Source: JBBSEZ01 sp038239195 (GTDB lineage: Bacteria; Planctomycetota; Planctomycetia; Gemmatales; Gemmataceae). Taken from it: a DNA stretch of 27,125 nt. Under the pieces are notes generated by a model, which did no database searches, had not been told where the DNA came from, and saw nothing but the letters and a program-made list of their open reading frames with translations. The stretch's first letter is position 1. Each line of letters begins with the position of its first letter. A program made the position numbers and the translations under genes. This document shows, piece by piece, positions 1 to 7,412 of the stretch. The stretch spans positions 1 to 27,125 of the forward strand of contig JBBSEZ010000086.1 of the NCBI GenBank assembly GCA_038239195.1, read 5' to 3'.

Positions 1-80
1 CGGGGGCCAACCGCCACCCCCCCCTCCTGCGGCGGCCCCACGTGCTTGTTCAGCGCGCCGGCGGGTCGGCCTTGGGGGCC

Positions 81-106
81 GGCCCCGCGGGGGGGGCCCC
101 GCGGGG
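81..106. repeat. GC-only inverted repeat downstream of DUF1559 gene
   Basis: Two copies of the self-complementary 10-mer CCCCGCGGGG lie at 83-92 and 97-106 and can pair into one hairpin. It sits about 30 nt past the stop of the minus-strand DUF1559 gene, so it could help end transcription, but there is no T-run on either side. The rest of 1-138 shows nothing else. Confidence 0.35.
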
Positions 107-138
107 GCGCGCCGGACCACATTGAGACGTTCCGCCTC

Positions 139-1059
139 TCAGTAATCCCCGATGGGGTTGCCGTCGTTGCGGCTGACGAGGTTCTCGTAAACCAGTCCGT
201 CGATGGAGCTGGAGATCGATCGCACCGACCCATCGCCGAGCAGGAAGTTCGCCCCCGCGGTGTGCCGGCTGTAGAACACGTCGGCGTCCCACACCGCCGG
301 GTCGTTGGGGCGATGCGTGCGGTTGCCGTGGGCCAGGACGAGGGCCTGGGCGTTCTCCGCGTTGCCGATCGGGTCGTCGGACTGAAGAGCGGGGACGCTT
401 CCCCCCGGCACGGCGCCCGTCCACGTGGTCCGGGAGTGGGCGACGTTGCGCTCTCCGATGAAGAGGGTGTTGCTCAGGCCATCGGTGACGTCGGCGACCC
501 GGAAATGACTATTGCGCAGGAACGTGCCCGTGTTGTTGCCGGGGTAGAAGCTCGTTTCCTTGATGCCGTTGACCGCCACGTAGTTGCCCTGAGCGACCAC
601 GGCCAGGGGCGTCGAGGTCGGCGGGTTGTTGGTGTCGTAGACCGCGAAGGTCGGCAGCTGCTGGTCGGACGGGCAGAGGAAGATCGGCAGGACCGTCTGG
701 CACGTGGGGCTGGCACCGACGTTCTTGGTGAAGTCGATACGGCTGTAGACGTTGCCCTGTTCGAGGTCGTGGAGCAGGAACGACGCCCAGCCCCAGCCCG
801 GCCCCTGGTCGAAGGAGGCGTCGGAGTTGACGTCCTTGTTGTTGTCGGCGTACCCAGGGGGGAACGAGCCGACCCGATCGTGGTAGGAGTGCATGGCCAG
901 GCCGATCTGCTTGAGGTTGTTCTTGCAGCGCAGATTGCCGGCCGCCTCGCGCACCTTCTGCACGGCGGGGAGCAACAGCCCGAGCAAGATGGCGATGATG
1001 GCGATCACCACCAGCAGCTCGATCAGCGTGAACGCACGGCGGGCACGGGGGGCCTTCAT
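139..1059 (-). CDS. DUF1559 (PulG-like) secreted/pseudopilin-type protein
   Basis: This 306-residue protein begins with a type III (prepilin-like) signal: a short basic stretch, then FTLIELLVVIAIIAIL from residue 10 and the LLPAVQKVREAA helix that marks planctomycete DUF1559 proteins. The position before the Phe is Ala, not the usual Gly of a prepilin peptidase site. The C-terminus carries the family signature HTAGANFLLGDGSVR. The start ATG at 1059 has an AGGAGG Shine-Dalgarno about 7 nt upstream. Known of the family: DUF1559 is hugely expanded in planctomycetes, is probably exported or surface-attached, and has no proven biochemical role; database names such as 'putative transporter' are not supported by data. 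Family assignment is firm, function unknown. The gene is transcribed alone, away from the MgtC-like gene's 3' end. Confidence 0.95.
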   Translation of the reverse strand: MKAPRARRAFTLIELLVVIAIIAILLGLLLPAVQKVREAAGNLRCKNNLKQIGLAMHSYHDRVGSFPPGYADNNKDVNSDASFDQGPGWGWASFLLHDLEQGNVYSRIDFTKNVGASPTCQTVLPIFLCPSDQQLPTFAVYDTNNPPTSTPLAVVAQGNYVAVNGIKETSFYPGNNTGTFLRNSHFRVADVTDGLSNTLFIGERNVAHSRTTWTGAVPGGSVPALQSDDPIGNAENAQALVLAHGNRTHRPNDPAVWDADVFYSRHTAGANFLLGDGSVRSISSSIDGLVYENLVSRNDGNPIGDY

Positions 1060-1073
1060 TTCGGGGCCTCCTT

Positions 1074-1090
1074 GTTATACCGGGTATAAC
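1074..1090. promoter_or_regulatory. 17-bp palindrome, possible operator, upstream of DUF1559 gene
   Basis: GTTATACCCGGTATAAC on the minus strand is a perfect palindrome (8-bp arms, 1-nt centre). It ends 14 nt before the DUF1559 start codon and lies just upstream of the Shine-Dalgarno. It is AT-rich in a very GC-rich context and is preceded by related partial units (GGTATGAC, GTGATACGTT). It could be an operator or an RNA hairpin in the leader. No regulator can be named. Confidence 0.45.
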
Positions 1091-1110
1091 GTATCACAAC
1101 GTCATACCTA

Positions 1111-1150
1111 GTGGTAGAGGGCCCGGAATCGAGTGGCAAGGGGAAAAGTG
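1111..1150 (-). promoter_or_regulatory. Candidate promoter of DUF1559 gene with shared 17-nt motif
   Basis: Read on the minus strand, CACTTTTCCCCTTGCCA (1150-1134) ends in a -35-like TTGCCA. A 17-nt spacer leads to TACCAC at 1116-1111. The same 17-mer with one substitution occurs upstream of the other DUF1559 gene (19356-19340). The conservation is what supports this call; the -10 match is poor. Confidence 0.4.
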
Positions 1151-1218
1151 GAAAAAAGTTGGCAGAGGGCCCGAGCGAGGGCGCGTGGGAGCTCTTGCTT
1201 GTCGTTTCGCGAGGCTCG

Positions 1219-1905
1219 CTACACCTTCTCCCAGCGGACCGACACGACGCTCGGCTCGATGTTGAGGCGGTTCACGAGGTCTTCCATCTCGCGGTCGTTG
1301 CGCATGCGCGAGAAGACTTCGGCGACCACGGTCGCCCTCTCGGGCTGCTCGGCGTCCTGCGTCGAGATGCCCTGCACGACCATGCTGGGGTGCGAGTTGA
1401 GGTGCCGCATCAGGATGGTGCGGATCAGCCCCTCCTGCTGCTCCTGGCACGTGACGCGTATCCGGTAGTTCGTCTCGACGTCCGGCGACGTCTTCCGCTG
1501 GCCATCGACCCAGCGCGAGAGCGGGCGCAGGCCCAGGTGGGCGCCGAGCACGAACGCCGTCCCGATCAGGGCGTGCAGCGCGAAGCCCGCCCCGGCGAGC
1601 GTGCCGACGGCAGCGCTGCACCACAGCGTCGCCGCCGTGTTCATCCCCTTCACAGTCAGCCCCTCGCGCAGGATCACCCCGCCGCCGAGGAACCCGATGC
1701 CGCTCACGATGTAGGAGGCGATGCGAGTCGGGCTGTCCTTCTCGCCCATCAGGCCGGTGATCGAGACGAACATCGCCGCCCCGACGCAGACCAGCGCGTT
1801 GGTGCGCAGCCCGGCCGGGTGCTGCCGCCACTGACGCTCCAGGCCGATCGCCACGCCCAACCCGAGGGCGGCGCCGACGTTCAGGGCGAACCCGAGGACT
1901 TCCAT
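1219..1905 (-). CDS. MgtC/SapB family inner-membrane protein
   Basis: This 228-residue protein has the MgtC/SapB domain in its first ~130 residues. Visible family blocks include GLERQWRQHPAGLRTNALV, IASYIVSGIGFLGGGVIL and MNTAATLWCSAAVGTLAGAG, spread over about four to five hydrophobic segments. The remaining ~90 residues form a soluble C-terminal domain with an ACT-like look (VTCQEQQEGLIRTILMRHL, then a beta-rich end). Known of the family: MgtC proteins bind and restrain the F1Fo ATP synthase and aid survival at low magnesium in Salmonella, whereas many environmental homologues are uncharacterised. The start ATG at 1905 has only a weak Shine-Dalgarno, but it begins right at the first membrane segment as in the family. 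A candidate promoter lies at 1953-1981. No neighbour explains its role. Confidence 0.92.
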   Translation of the reverse strand: MEVLGFALNVGAALGLGVAIGLERQWRQHPAGLRTNALVCVGAAMFVSITGLMGEKDSPTRIASYIVSGIGFLGGGVILREGLTVKGMNTAATLWCSAAVGTLAGAGFALHALIGTAFVLGAHLGLRPLSRWVDGQRKTSPDVETNYRIRVTCQEQQEGLIRTILMRHLNSHPSMVVQGISTQDAEQPERATVVAEVFSRMRNDREMEDLVNRLNIEPSVVSVRWEKV

Positions 1906-2237
1906 CCTGATGCCCCCCGTGGCGGTCTCGCGCCGCTCTCCTGAACAGGCCGATCTTGGCCCTCCGTCGAAAAAGAGTCAACCCGGAATGCGCCCTCCCT
2001 CCTCGTCGGTGGCAAGGGCCACCCACGCCAATCGGGAAGGCGCGGTCCCAGGCTGCGAAGCGCGCTTCCTACGCGCTCGCGCCCGGCGGGCCCGCGAGAG
2101 GCGTTCGCCACGAGGGCGCGATGAGCGCCGCACGGCGCAAGAATTGCTAGAAGATCTTATTTTCCGAAGTCGAGTGGCCATATCGACCGTTCCGCGGGCC
2201 ACGAGGCGATTCTTTACCCCGGAATAGGTGGCGCCCC
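1906..2237. other. 332-bp divergent intergenic region
   Basis: This gap separates the divergent MgtC-like and response-regulator genes. It holds the candidate MgtC promoter at 1953-1981. The right end, about 2140-2225, is relatively AT-rich and presumably holds the response-regulator promoter, but no convincing -35/-10 pair was found. No coding sequence or structured RNA is evident. Confidence 0.5.
1953..1981 (-). promoter_or_regulatory. Candidate sigma-70 promoter for MgtC-like gene
   Basis: On the minus strand TTGACT (1981-1976) is followed after 17 nt by CAAGAT (1958-1953), about 48 nt before the start codon. The -35 hexamer is identical to that of the very strong promoter upstream of dnaG. 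The -10 matches consensus at only three of six positions. Confidence 0.4.
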
Positions 2238-2783
2238 ATGCCAGACAACTTGGAAGGCCAGGCCTCGGGGGGGCCTGTCCTCCGCGTCGTCGTGGTCGAT
2301 GACAACCGGGACTTCGCCGACAGTTTGTGCGTCCTGTTGCAAATGTGGGGACACGAGGCCCGCGTCGCCTACGATGGGGTGGCTGGGCTGGAGATCGCCC
2401 GCGCCTGGCAACCCGACTGCCTGCTGCTGGACATCGGGATGCCCCGCCTCGACGGCTACGCGCTAGCAAAGCAAGTGCGCCAGGAGCCAGGGCTGGCGCA
2501 GGCCAAGCTGATCGCCATGACCGCCTACTCCGGCGAGGACCATGCCCGGCGCGCCCGCGAGGCAGGCTTCGACCTGCACCTCATCAAGGCCGCCGACCCC
2601 GCCGAACTGGAAAAGGCGCTGGCCAGCCTGCGCGAGGTGGTTAGGCTGGCCCACCAGGGCGAACAACTGGCGCGCAAGAACGTTACCCTGGCGGGGGAAG
2701 CCCGGGGCCTGGTGCGCGAGCTCAAACAGGAAGTCCGCGACGCGAAAGAAGAGGGCAAGGGCCCCCCGCCCGCGGCCGAGTGA
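2238..2783 (+). CDS. Response regulator receiver protein with C-terminal helical tail
   Basis: This 181-residue protein carries one REC domain at residues ~16-132. The acidic pair D21-D22, the phospho-acceptor D65 in LLLDIGMP, the switch T95 and the conserved K117 are all present; the residue after K117 is Ala where Pro is usual. After the receiver comes a charged helical tail (residues ~133-175, rich in Lys, Glu and Arg) and no DNA-binding or enzymatic output domain. It therefore probably acts through protein contacts, like CheY-type or hybrid-kinase-associated receivers. No histidine kinase is encoded nearby, so it is an orphan here. The start ATG at 2238 follows AGGTGG. It converges on the next gene with a 23-nt gap. 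Confidence 0.93.
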   Translation: MPDNLEGQASGGPVLRVVVVDDNRDFADSLCVLLQMWGHEARVAYDGVAGLEIARAWQPDCLLLDIGMPRLDGYALAKQVRQEPGLAQAKLIAMTAYSGEDHARRAREAGFDLHLIKAADPAELEKALASLREVVRLAHQGEQLARKNVTLAGEARGLVRELKQEVRDAKEEGKGPPPAAE

Positions 2784-2806
2784 CGGAGAAGCGCTGGCCC
2801 GACGGG

Positions 2807-3589
2807 CTACCCGAGCTCGATGCCGGCGCCGACGGGCGGTCGCCCGAACAACTCCCAGGCGCTGCCGTCGCGAAGGAACAGTTCCATCCAACACGTCTCC
2901 TCGCCGCCCAGGGACCACCCACTGCTGCCCGGCGCGAAGGCCAATTGGCCCCCCTTGACGGAAAAGCTCCCGTCGCCCGCCGTCGCCTCTGCCTCGCGCT
3001 CGCCAATCCGCACGCGGACCGCCGCGCCGTTGCGCGTCTTGACCTGGCCCTGCGGGATGGTGGTCTTGAGATTGCCATTGCCATCGACGTAGGCCACGCG
3101 GTTTTCGGGGACGTCGGGCACGTCGGAGCGGCGCACCTTGCCCGCCAGGGCTTCGGGCCGGCCCAGCGCGATGGCGGCCGCCGTCTGCGGGAACAGATCG
3201 CGCGAGCGGAACTGCGAGCCCTCGGCGGGGACTGCGGCCCAGCGCAGCTCTTCCGCAACGTCGCGCACGAACGAGAACGCGTGGCCTGCGTTGACGCCGA
3301 TGACGCGCACGCCCGTCGGCAGGCGCGCGAATGCCAGTTGCTCGCCCGCGTTGCCGGCGCGGGCGCCGGCGTCGTCCTGCCGCGGGGCGACGTTGTGGAA
3401 GATGACCGTTCCCGCCGGCGCTTCGTTCAGCCCGAGCTGGGCGACGCAAAACCCCGCCGCCAGGGTGGCGAAGGCCGGCACCGGCGTCAGCACCGGCTCC
3501 GCGTCCGGCAGGTGAAACTTGATGCGCTGCACCACCTCGGCGAAGGCGAGGTCGCCCTGGCCATAATCGGCGACGACGTGAACGAGCAT
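2807..3589 (-). CDS. Divergent SAM hydroxide adenosyltransferase / DUF62-like protein
   Basis: This 260-residue protein follows the two-domain plan of the S-adenosylmethionine hydroxide adenosyltransferase (DUF62, chlorinase/fluorinase-related) family. The N-terminal part shows DYGQGD at residues 8-13, a long helix, and APAGTVIF before the position where the family has DPGVG. The C-terminal barrel is recognisable from VDGNGNLKTTI and a final GSSGW...DGSAWELFG...GAGIEL. Known members cleave SAM to adenosine and methionine using water activated by an Asp-Arg-His set. Here the Asp of DPGVG appears to be Asn66 (HNVAPR), so activity may be lost or altered. The start ATG at 3589 has a strong GGGGGAGG ribosome site. 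Its relation to the DUF1080 gene 94 nt upstream is unclear. Confidence 0.7.
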   Translation of the reverse strand: MLVHVVADYGQGDLAFAEVVQRIKFHLPDAEPVLTPVPAFATLAAGFCVAQLGLNEAPAGTVIFHNVAPRQDDAGARAGNAGEQLAFARLPTGVRVIGVNAGHAFSFVRDVAEELRWAAVPAEGSQFRSRDLFPQTAAAIALGRPEALAGKVRRSDVPDVPENRVAYVDGNGNLKTTIPQGQVKTRNGAAVRVRIGEREAEATAGDGSFSVKGGQLAFAPGSSGWSLGGEETCWMELFLRDGSAWELFGRPPVGAGIELG

Positions 3590-3683
3590 GGGCCTCCCCC
3601 GGCCACGAGACGGCGCACGTCAGGGCTGACGGCGCGGGTGGTGTGGGAGAGGTAGCGAACGCCGTGCCGGGCCAAGCCCGCGT

Positions 3684-4946
3684 TCACTTCGTCAGCTGGC
3701 GCACGAACAGGTTGCCGAAGTCCATCGCCGCGCCCGGGCGCACGGCGAACGTGCCCTTCGGCAGGACGGGCATTTCGAGGCGGGCGAGGTTCCATTCCTT
3801 GGAGCGGACGGTGTTGACCGCCATCTGCAACGACTTGCCCCGGAGCGTCGCCCGGAGGCGGTTCCACTGCCCGGCGGGCTTGATGCCCTTGAACTTCCAC
3901 CCGGGCACGATGCTCGTGACGCTCTTCCCGCCCGGCGGGTACGCCATCGTGGACACCTCATAGCGCCCGTCCGGGTAGATCCGCAGGCCCACGTTGCCCA
4001 CCTTGCCCTCGCGTAGGACGAGCTCGCAACTGTCCGCCTTGCTGGCCCCGCCCGAAAACCGGAAATCGACGATGAACTCGGCATCGCCAAACTCTTTCTC
4101 CGTGCGCAACTCCCCACCCTTGGCGCCGCCCTTACCGTCGTAGTGCAGCATCCAGTCGCGCGGCTGCCAGTGCTTCTTCGCCTCGGCGCTCGCCTTCCAT
4201 CCCGACAGGTCGAGGCCGGTGTAGAGGTTCTTGAAGCCCGTTGCCACGTCGGCGACCTCCTCGGGCTTCGGCTTGCTCGACGGCAACTCTTTGATCTTGA
4301 GGTTGCGGAAGTGGCACTCCGCGCCCTCCGACTCCAGGGCGAGGTAGCCCTTGCGCGGCCGGCACTCGCTCACCCCCGAGACTTCCTTGCCGTTGACGTG
4401 GAGCTTGATGGCGCCGTCCTTGGCGATCACCTTGTAGTGGTTCCACTCGCCGCCGCCCTTGCAGCGGTCCTCGCTCGGCAGACAGCGCGCCCAGCCGTGC
4501 GGGTGCGGCCGGTCCGGCTTGCACGTGGCGCCCCAGATGCTGAACAGGTCGCCCTGGCTGGTGTAGTAGCCCTTCTTCTCCAGGTTCACCAGCACCTGCA
4601 CCTCGATGCCGCGCGTGTACCCGGTGCCCGTCGCCGGGATCGGGTCGGCCCAGACGAAGAACCCCGAGTTGCCGACGTCCTTCTTGTTAACGTGCATCCA
4701 CTCGAACTCGGCGATGAAGTTCTCGTACTGCTTCTCGGTGCGCAGGAACCCCGTCGGCCTGCCCGTGGTGATGATCTCCCCACCCTTGACGAAGAAGGTC
4801 GAGGGTGCGCAGTTGACGTTCACCCACCCGGTCAGGTCCTTGCCGTTGAACATCGGCTTGAAGCCATCGTCCTTCTTCTCGTCGGCGCGGAACGGCGCGA
4901 CGGCGACAAGGGCGATCAGCACGGCGGCAAAGCGAACGAGCTTCAT
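3684..4946 (-). CDS. Secreted protein with two DUF1080 (3-keto-disaccharide hydrolase) domains
   Basis: A signal peptide (residues 1-21, cleavage near FRADEKK) precedes two tandem DUF1080/LamG-like jelly-roll domains in a 420-residue protein. The first, about residues 28-210, contains FKPMFNGKDLTGW, GNSGFFVWADP, IEVQVL and GEWNHYKVIAKDG. The second, about 225-418, starts FKNLYTGLDLSGW and ends FAVRPGAAMDFGNLFVRQL. Known of the family: DUF1080 resembles family 16 glycosidase folds, and some members hydrolyse 3-keto-glucosides; in planctomycetes they are usually exported. The start ATG at 4946 has GGAGG nearby. The gene begins 13 nt after the sulfatase stop, so the two are almost certainly co-transcribed and may act on the same polysaccharide, which is an inference. 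Confidence 0.9.
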   Translation of the reverse strand: MKLVRFAAVLIALVAVAPFRADEKKDDGFKPMFNGKDLTGWVNVNCAPSTFFVKGGEIITTGRPTGFLRTEKQYENFIAEFEWMHVNKKDVGNSGFFVWADPIPATGTGYTRGIEVQVLVNLEKKGYYTSQGDLFSIWGATCKPDRPHPHGWARCLPSEDRCKGGGEWNHYKVIAKDGAIKLHVNGKEVSGVSECRPRKGYLALESEGAECHFRNLKIKELPSSKPKPEEVADVATGFKNLYTGLDLSGWKASAEAKKHWQPRDWMLHYDGKGGAKGGELRTEKEFGDAEFIVDFRFSGGASKADSCELVLREGKVGNVGLRIYPDGRYEVSTMAYPPGGKSVTSIVPGWKFKGIKPAGQWNRLRATLRGKSLQMAVNTVRSKEWNLARLEMPVLPKGTFAVRPGAAMDFGNLFVRQLTK

Positions 4947-4959
4947 GGCGGTCCTCCAT

Positions 4960-6396
4960 TCATCGTTTCTTCGGGACGTCGCGTACGCGGTCGATCGTCT
5001 GGAGAGGGAACGCGGTCGAGGGCACGTGGCTCTCGGCCAGGATGCGCTCGATGCGCCGCACGACCTCCGGGTGCCGGGCGGCCACGTCGGTCCGCTCGCC
5101 GACGTCGCGGGCCAGGTCGAAGAGCTGGATCGCCGTCCGCCCCTTTCGCAGTTCCTGGCGCACGCCCTTCCAGTCCCCCAGGCGCACCGCCTGCTGCCCG
5201 CCGTAGCCGGGAAACTCCCAGTACAGAAACTCGTGCTTCCTCTGCCCGGCCTTGCCCAGGAGGGTTGGCACCAGGCTGATGCCGTCGACGTCGCGCGGCG
5301 CCCACGCCCCGGTCAGTTCGCAGAGCGTGGGCAGCACGTCGTAGGCGGCGCAGGGCAGGTCGCTGACGATACCGGGACGGACGGTCCCCGGCCAGCGGGC
5401 GAGGAAGGGGACGCGGATGCCGCCCTCGTAGAGGCTGCCCTTGAGCCCGCGCAACGGCCCCGCGGAGGCGAAGAACGTCGAGTCTGACCCGCCCACCCCG
5501 CCGTGCGTCGGGCCATTGTCGCTGGAGAAGAACACGATGGTGCGCTCGTCGAGCTTCAGCTTCTTCAGCAGGTCGAGGATGCGCCCAACGCTCCGATCCA
5601 TGCGCGTGACCATCGCGGCGTAGGCGGCGCGCGGGTGGGGGTGCGGGAGGTAGCCCTTACCGCCCTTGTAGGGCGGGTCATCCCACTTGCCCTTGTACTC
5701 GGCCAGAGAATCGTCGGGGACCTGTAAGGCGACGTGAGGGATCGTGAATGGCAGGTAAAGGAAGAACGGCCTGTCCTTGTGGCGCTCGATGAAGCGCAGG
5801 GCCTCGGCCTCGAACAGGTCGTGCGCGTGCTGCTTGCCCGTGGCCCCGCCGGGGTTGCCCTTCACGTCGATGCGGCGGTCGTCGCGCCACAGGTAGGTCG
5901 GGTAGTGGTTGTGGGCGTGTCCCTGACAGTTGTAGCCGAAAAAGTGGTCGAGCCCCTGACGGAGCGGATCGCCGCTCGTCCCCGGCCCGCCCAGCCCCCA
6001 CTTGCCGCACGCCGCCGTGGCGTAGCCGTGCGCCTGGAGCAGTCGGGGGATGGTGGCGGTGCCGGCCGGGAGAGGATACTGCCCCTCCTTGCCGATGGTC
6101 TGGTTGTTGCGGACGACCGCGTGCCCGGCGTGCTTGCCGGTCATCAGCACGCAGCGCGACGGGGCGCACACGGCGTTGCCGGCGTAGAACTGCGTGAAGC
6201 GCATCCCCTCGGCGGCGAGGCGGTCGAGGCGCGGCGTGCGGATCTTCTTCTGCCCGTAGCAGCCGAGCTCGGCGTAGCCGAGGTCGTCAGCGAGGATGAA
6301 GATCACGTTGGGCCGAGCCGCCGGCGGCCCGGCGGCGCGCGCGGCCGGGCCGAAGAGATGGCAGCAGACGGCGGCGAGAAGCAACGCAGGGCGCAT
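4960..6396 (-). CDS. Secreted formylglycine-dependent sulfatase (arylsulfatase family)
   Basis: This 478-residue type I sulfatase hydrolyses sulfate esters outside the cytoplasm, probably on sulfated glycans. After a signal peptide (residues 1-22, MRPALLLAAVC...ARAAG) comes PNVIFILADDLGY with metal-binding D37-D38. The catalytic signature C77-A-P-S-R-C followed by MTGKHAGH is intact, so C77 should be converted to formylglycine. Other blocks are KWGLGGPG, the FFLYLPFTIPH motif and FSSDNGPTHGG (metal ligands). I chose ATG 6396 over an in-frame codon 54 nt further upstream, because it begins the signal peptide directly and has a GGGAGG ribosome site. It lies 13 nt before the DUF1080 gene. No maturase gene is in the window. 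The substrate cannot be predicted. Confidence 0.95.
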   Translation of the reverse strand: MRPALLLAAVCCHLFGPAARAAGPPAARPNVIFILADDLGYAELGCYGQKKIRTPRLDRLAAEGMRFTQFYAGNAVCAPSRCVLMTGKHAGHAVVRNNQTIGKEGQYPLPAGTATIPRLLQAHGYATAACGKWGLGGPGTSGDPLRQGLDHFFGYNCQGHAHNHYPTYLWRDDRRIDVKGNPGGATGKQHAHDLFEAEALRFIERHKDRPFFLYLPFTIPHVALQVPDDSLAEYKGKWDDPPYKGGKGYLPHPHPRAAYAAMVTRMDRSVGRILDLLKKLKLDERTIVFFSSDNGPTHGGVGGSDSTFFASAGPLRGLKGSLYEGGIRVPFLARWPGTVRPGIVSDLPCAAYDVLPTLCELTGAWAPRDVDGISLVPTLLGKAGQRKHEFLYWEFPGYGGQQAVRLGDWKGVRQELRKGRTAIQLFDLARDVGERTDVAARHPEVVRRIERILAESHVPSTAFPLQTIDRVRDVPKKR

Positions 6397-6597
6397 GAGC
6401 CCTCCCGGCTGGGGTGAGCGAGCGATCCGGCAGAACAAGCAGTGTCGCACGCGGAGCGACGCGCCGCAACGGGGCAGGCGCCGGATTGTTTAGGCGGCCC
6501 CGCACGTTTGCCGCTTGCGGCTTAGCGACTGCTGGACGGCGAGCCGCGCGCGGAGGACAATGGCACGGAGCTCCGTCGCATACCGGGAGGACCAACC

Positions 6598-7290
6598 ATG
6601 AAGCGCACGTCTGTCGCGGCCGCCCTCTCAGCCCTGGCCCTCGGGGCCCTCCTCCTGGCGAAGGAGCCGGCGCCGCCAAAGAAGGACAAGGGCGGGTGGA
6701 AGAAGCTGTTCGACGGCAAAACGATGGGCGGCTGGAAGGTGGCCGACTTCTTCGGCAAGGGCAAGGCCCACGTCCAGGATGGCGCGATCGTGCTGGAGGA
6801 GGGGAAGCAGATGACCGGCATTACCTACGTCCGGGGCGACTTCCCGACGATGGATTACGAGGTGACGCTCGAAGGCAAGCGCATTGCGGGAGACGACTTC
6901 TTCTGCACCACCACCTTCCCCGTGGGCGATTCCTTCTGCTCGTTCGTGGTCGGGGGCTGGGGCGGCAAGACGGTCGGCCTGTCGAGCATCGACTTCGAGG
7001 ACGCCTCGAGAAACGAGACCAACAAGTCGAAAGAATTCAAGACCGGCCAGTGGTATCGCCTGCGCATCCGGGTGACGAAAAAGAAGATCGAGGCGTGGAT
7101 CGACCGCGAGAAGATGGTCGATCTGGGCCTCGCCGACCGCAACGTGTCGATCCGCGTCGAGTGCAGCCGCTGCAAGCCGTTCGGCATCGCCACCTGGCAA
7201 ACGACCGGCGCGGTGCGCGACGTCCGCGTGCGGGCCCTGAGCGAGGCGGAGAAGAAGGGGCCTGGGGAGAAGATCGATACGAGGAAATGA
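6598..7290 (+). CDS. Secreted single-domain DUF1080 protein
   Basis: This 230-residue protein has a signal peptide (MKRTSVAAALSALALGALLLA) and one DUF1080 jelly-roll domain starting at WKKLFDGKTMGGWKV near residue 38. Family features include a central beta-rich block (DYEVTLEGKRI, DSFCSFVVGGWGG), GQWYRLRIRVTKKKIEAWID and the closing VRDVRVRAL strand. It is about half the length of the double-domain homologue at 3684-4946. It is divergent from the sulfatase operon across a 201-bp gap. ATG 6598 is preceded by GGGAGG at suitable spacing. Likely role: exported hydrolase or carbohydrate-binding module; substrate unknown. Confidence 0.88.
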   Translation: MKRTSVAAALSALALGALLLAKEPAPPKKDKGGWKKLFDGKTMGGWKVADFFGKGKAHVQDGAIVLEEGKQMTGITYVRGDFPTMDYEVTLEGKRIAGDDFFCTTTFPVGDSFCSFVVGGWGGKTVGLSSIDFEDASRNETNKSKEFKTGQWYRLRIRVTKKKIEAWIDREKMVDLGLADRNVSIRVECSRCKPFGIATWQTTGAVRDVRVRALSEAEKKGPGEKIDTRK

Positions 7291-7345
7291 GTGGCGACCT
7301 CGGAAAGAGTGAAAGTCCGTGGAAACGAGCCTCGCGCCCAGCCCA

Positions 7346-7374
7346 TTGACTCCCGCCCCGCGCCGGCGTACTCT
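7346..7374 (+). promoter_or_regulatory. Candidate sigma-70 promoter for two-domain hydrolase gene
   Basis: TTGACT (7346-7351), a 17-nt GC spacer and TACTCT (7369-7374) lie 38 nt before the ATG. This would give a short leader containing the GAGGA ribosome site. The -35 is the same hexamer as at 11900 and 1976-1981. Confidence 0.45.
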
Positions 7375-7412
7375 CGCAAGCGCTGCCCTGCTCTTTCCGA
7401 GGACCACCTGCC

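Noticed and set aside
46..1089. Plus-strand open frame opposite the first DUF1559 gene
   Set aside because: It is a shadow frame; the minus-strand product has clear family motifs at both ends and a good ribosome site.
4143..5279. Plus-strand open frame opposite DUF1080 and sulfatase genes
   Set aside because: It spans the 3' end of one real gene and the start of another and shows no signal or domain.
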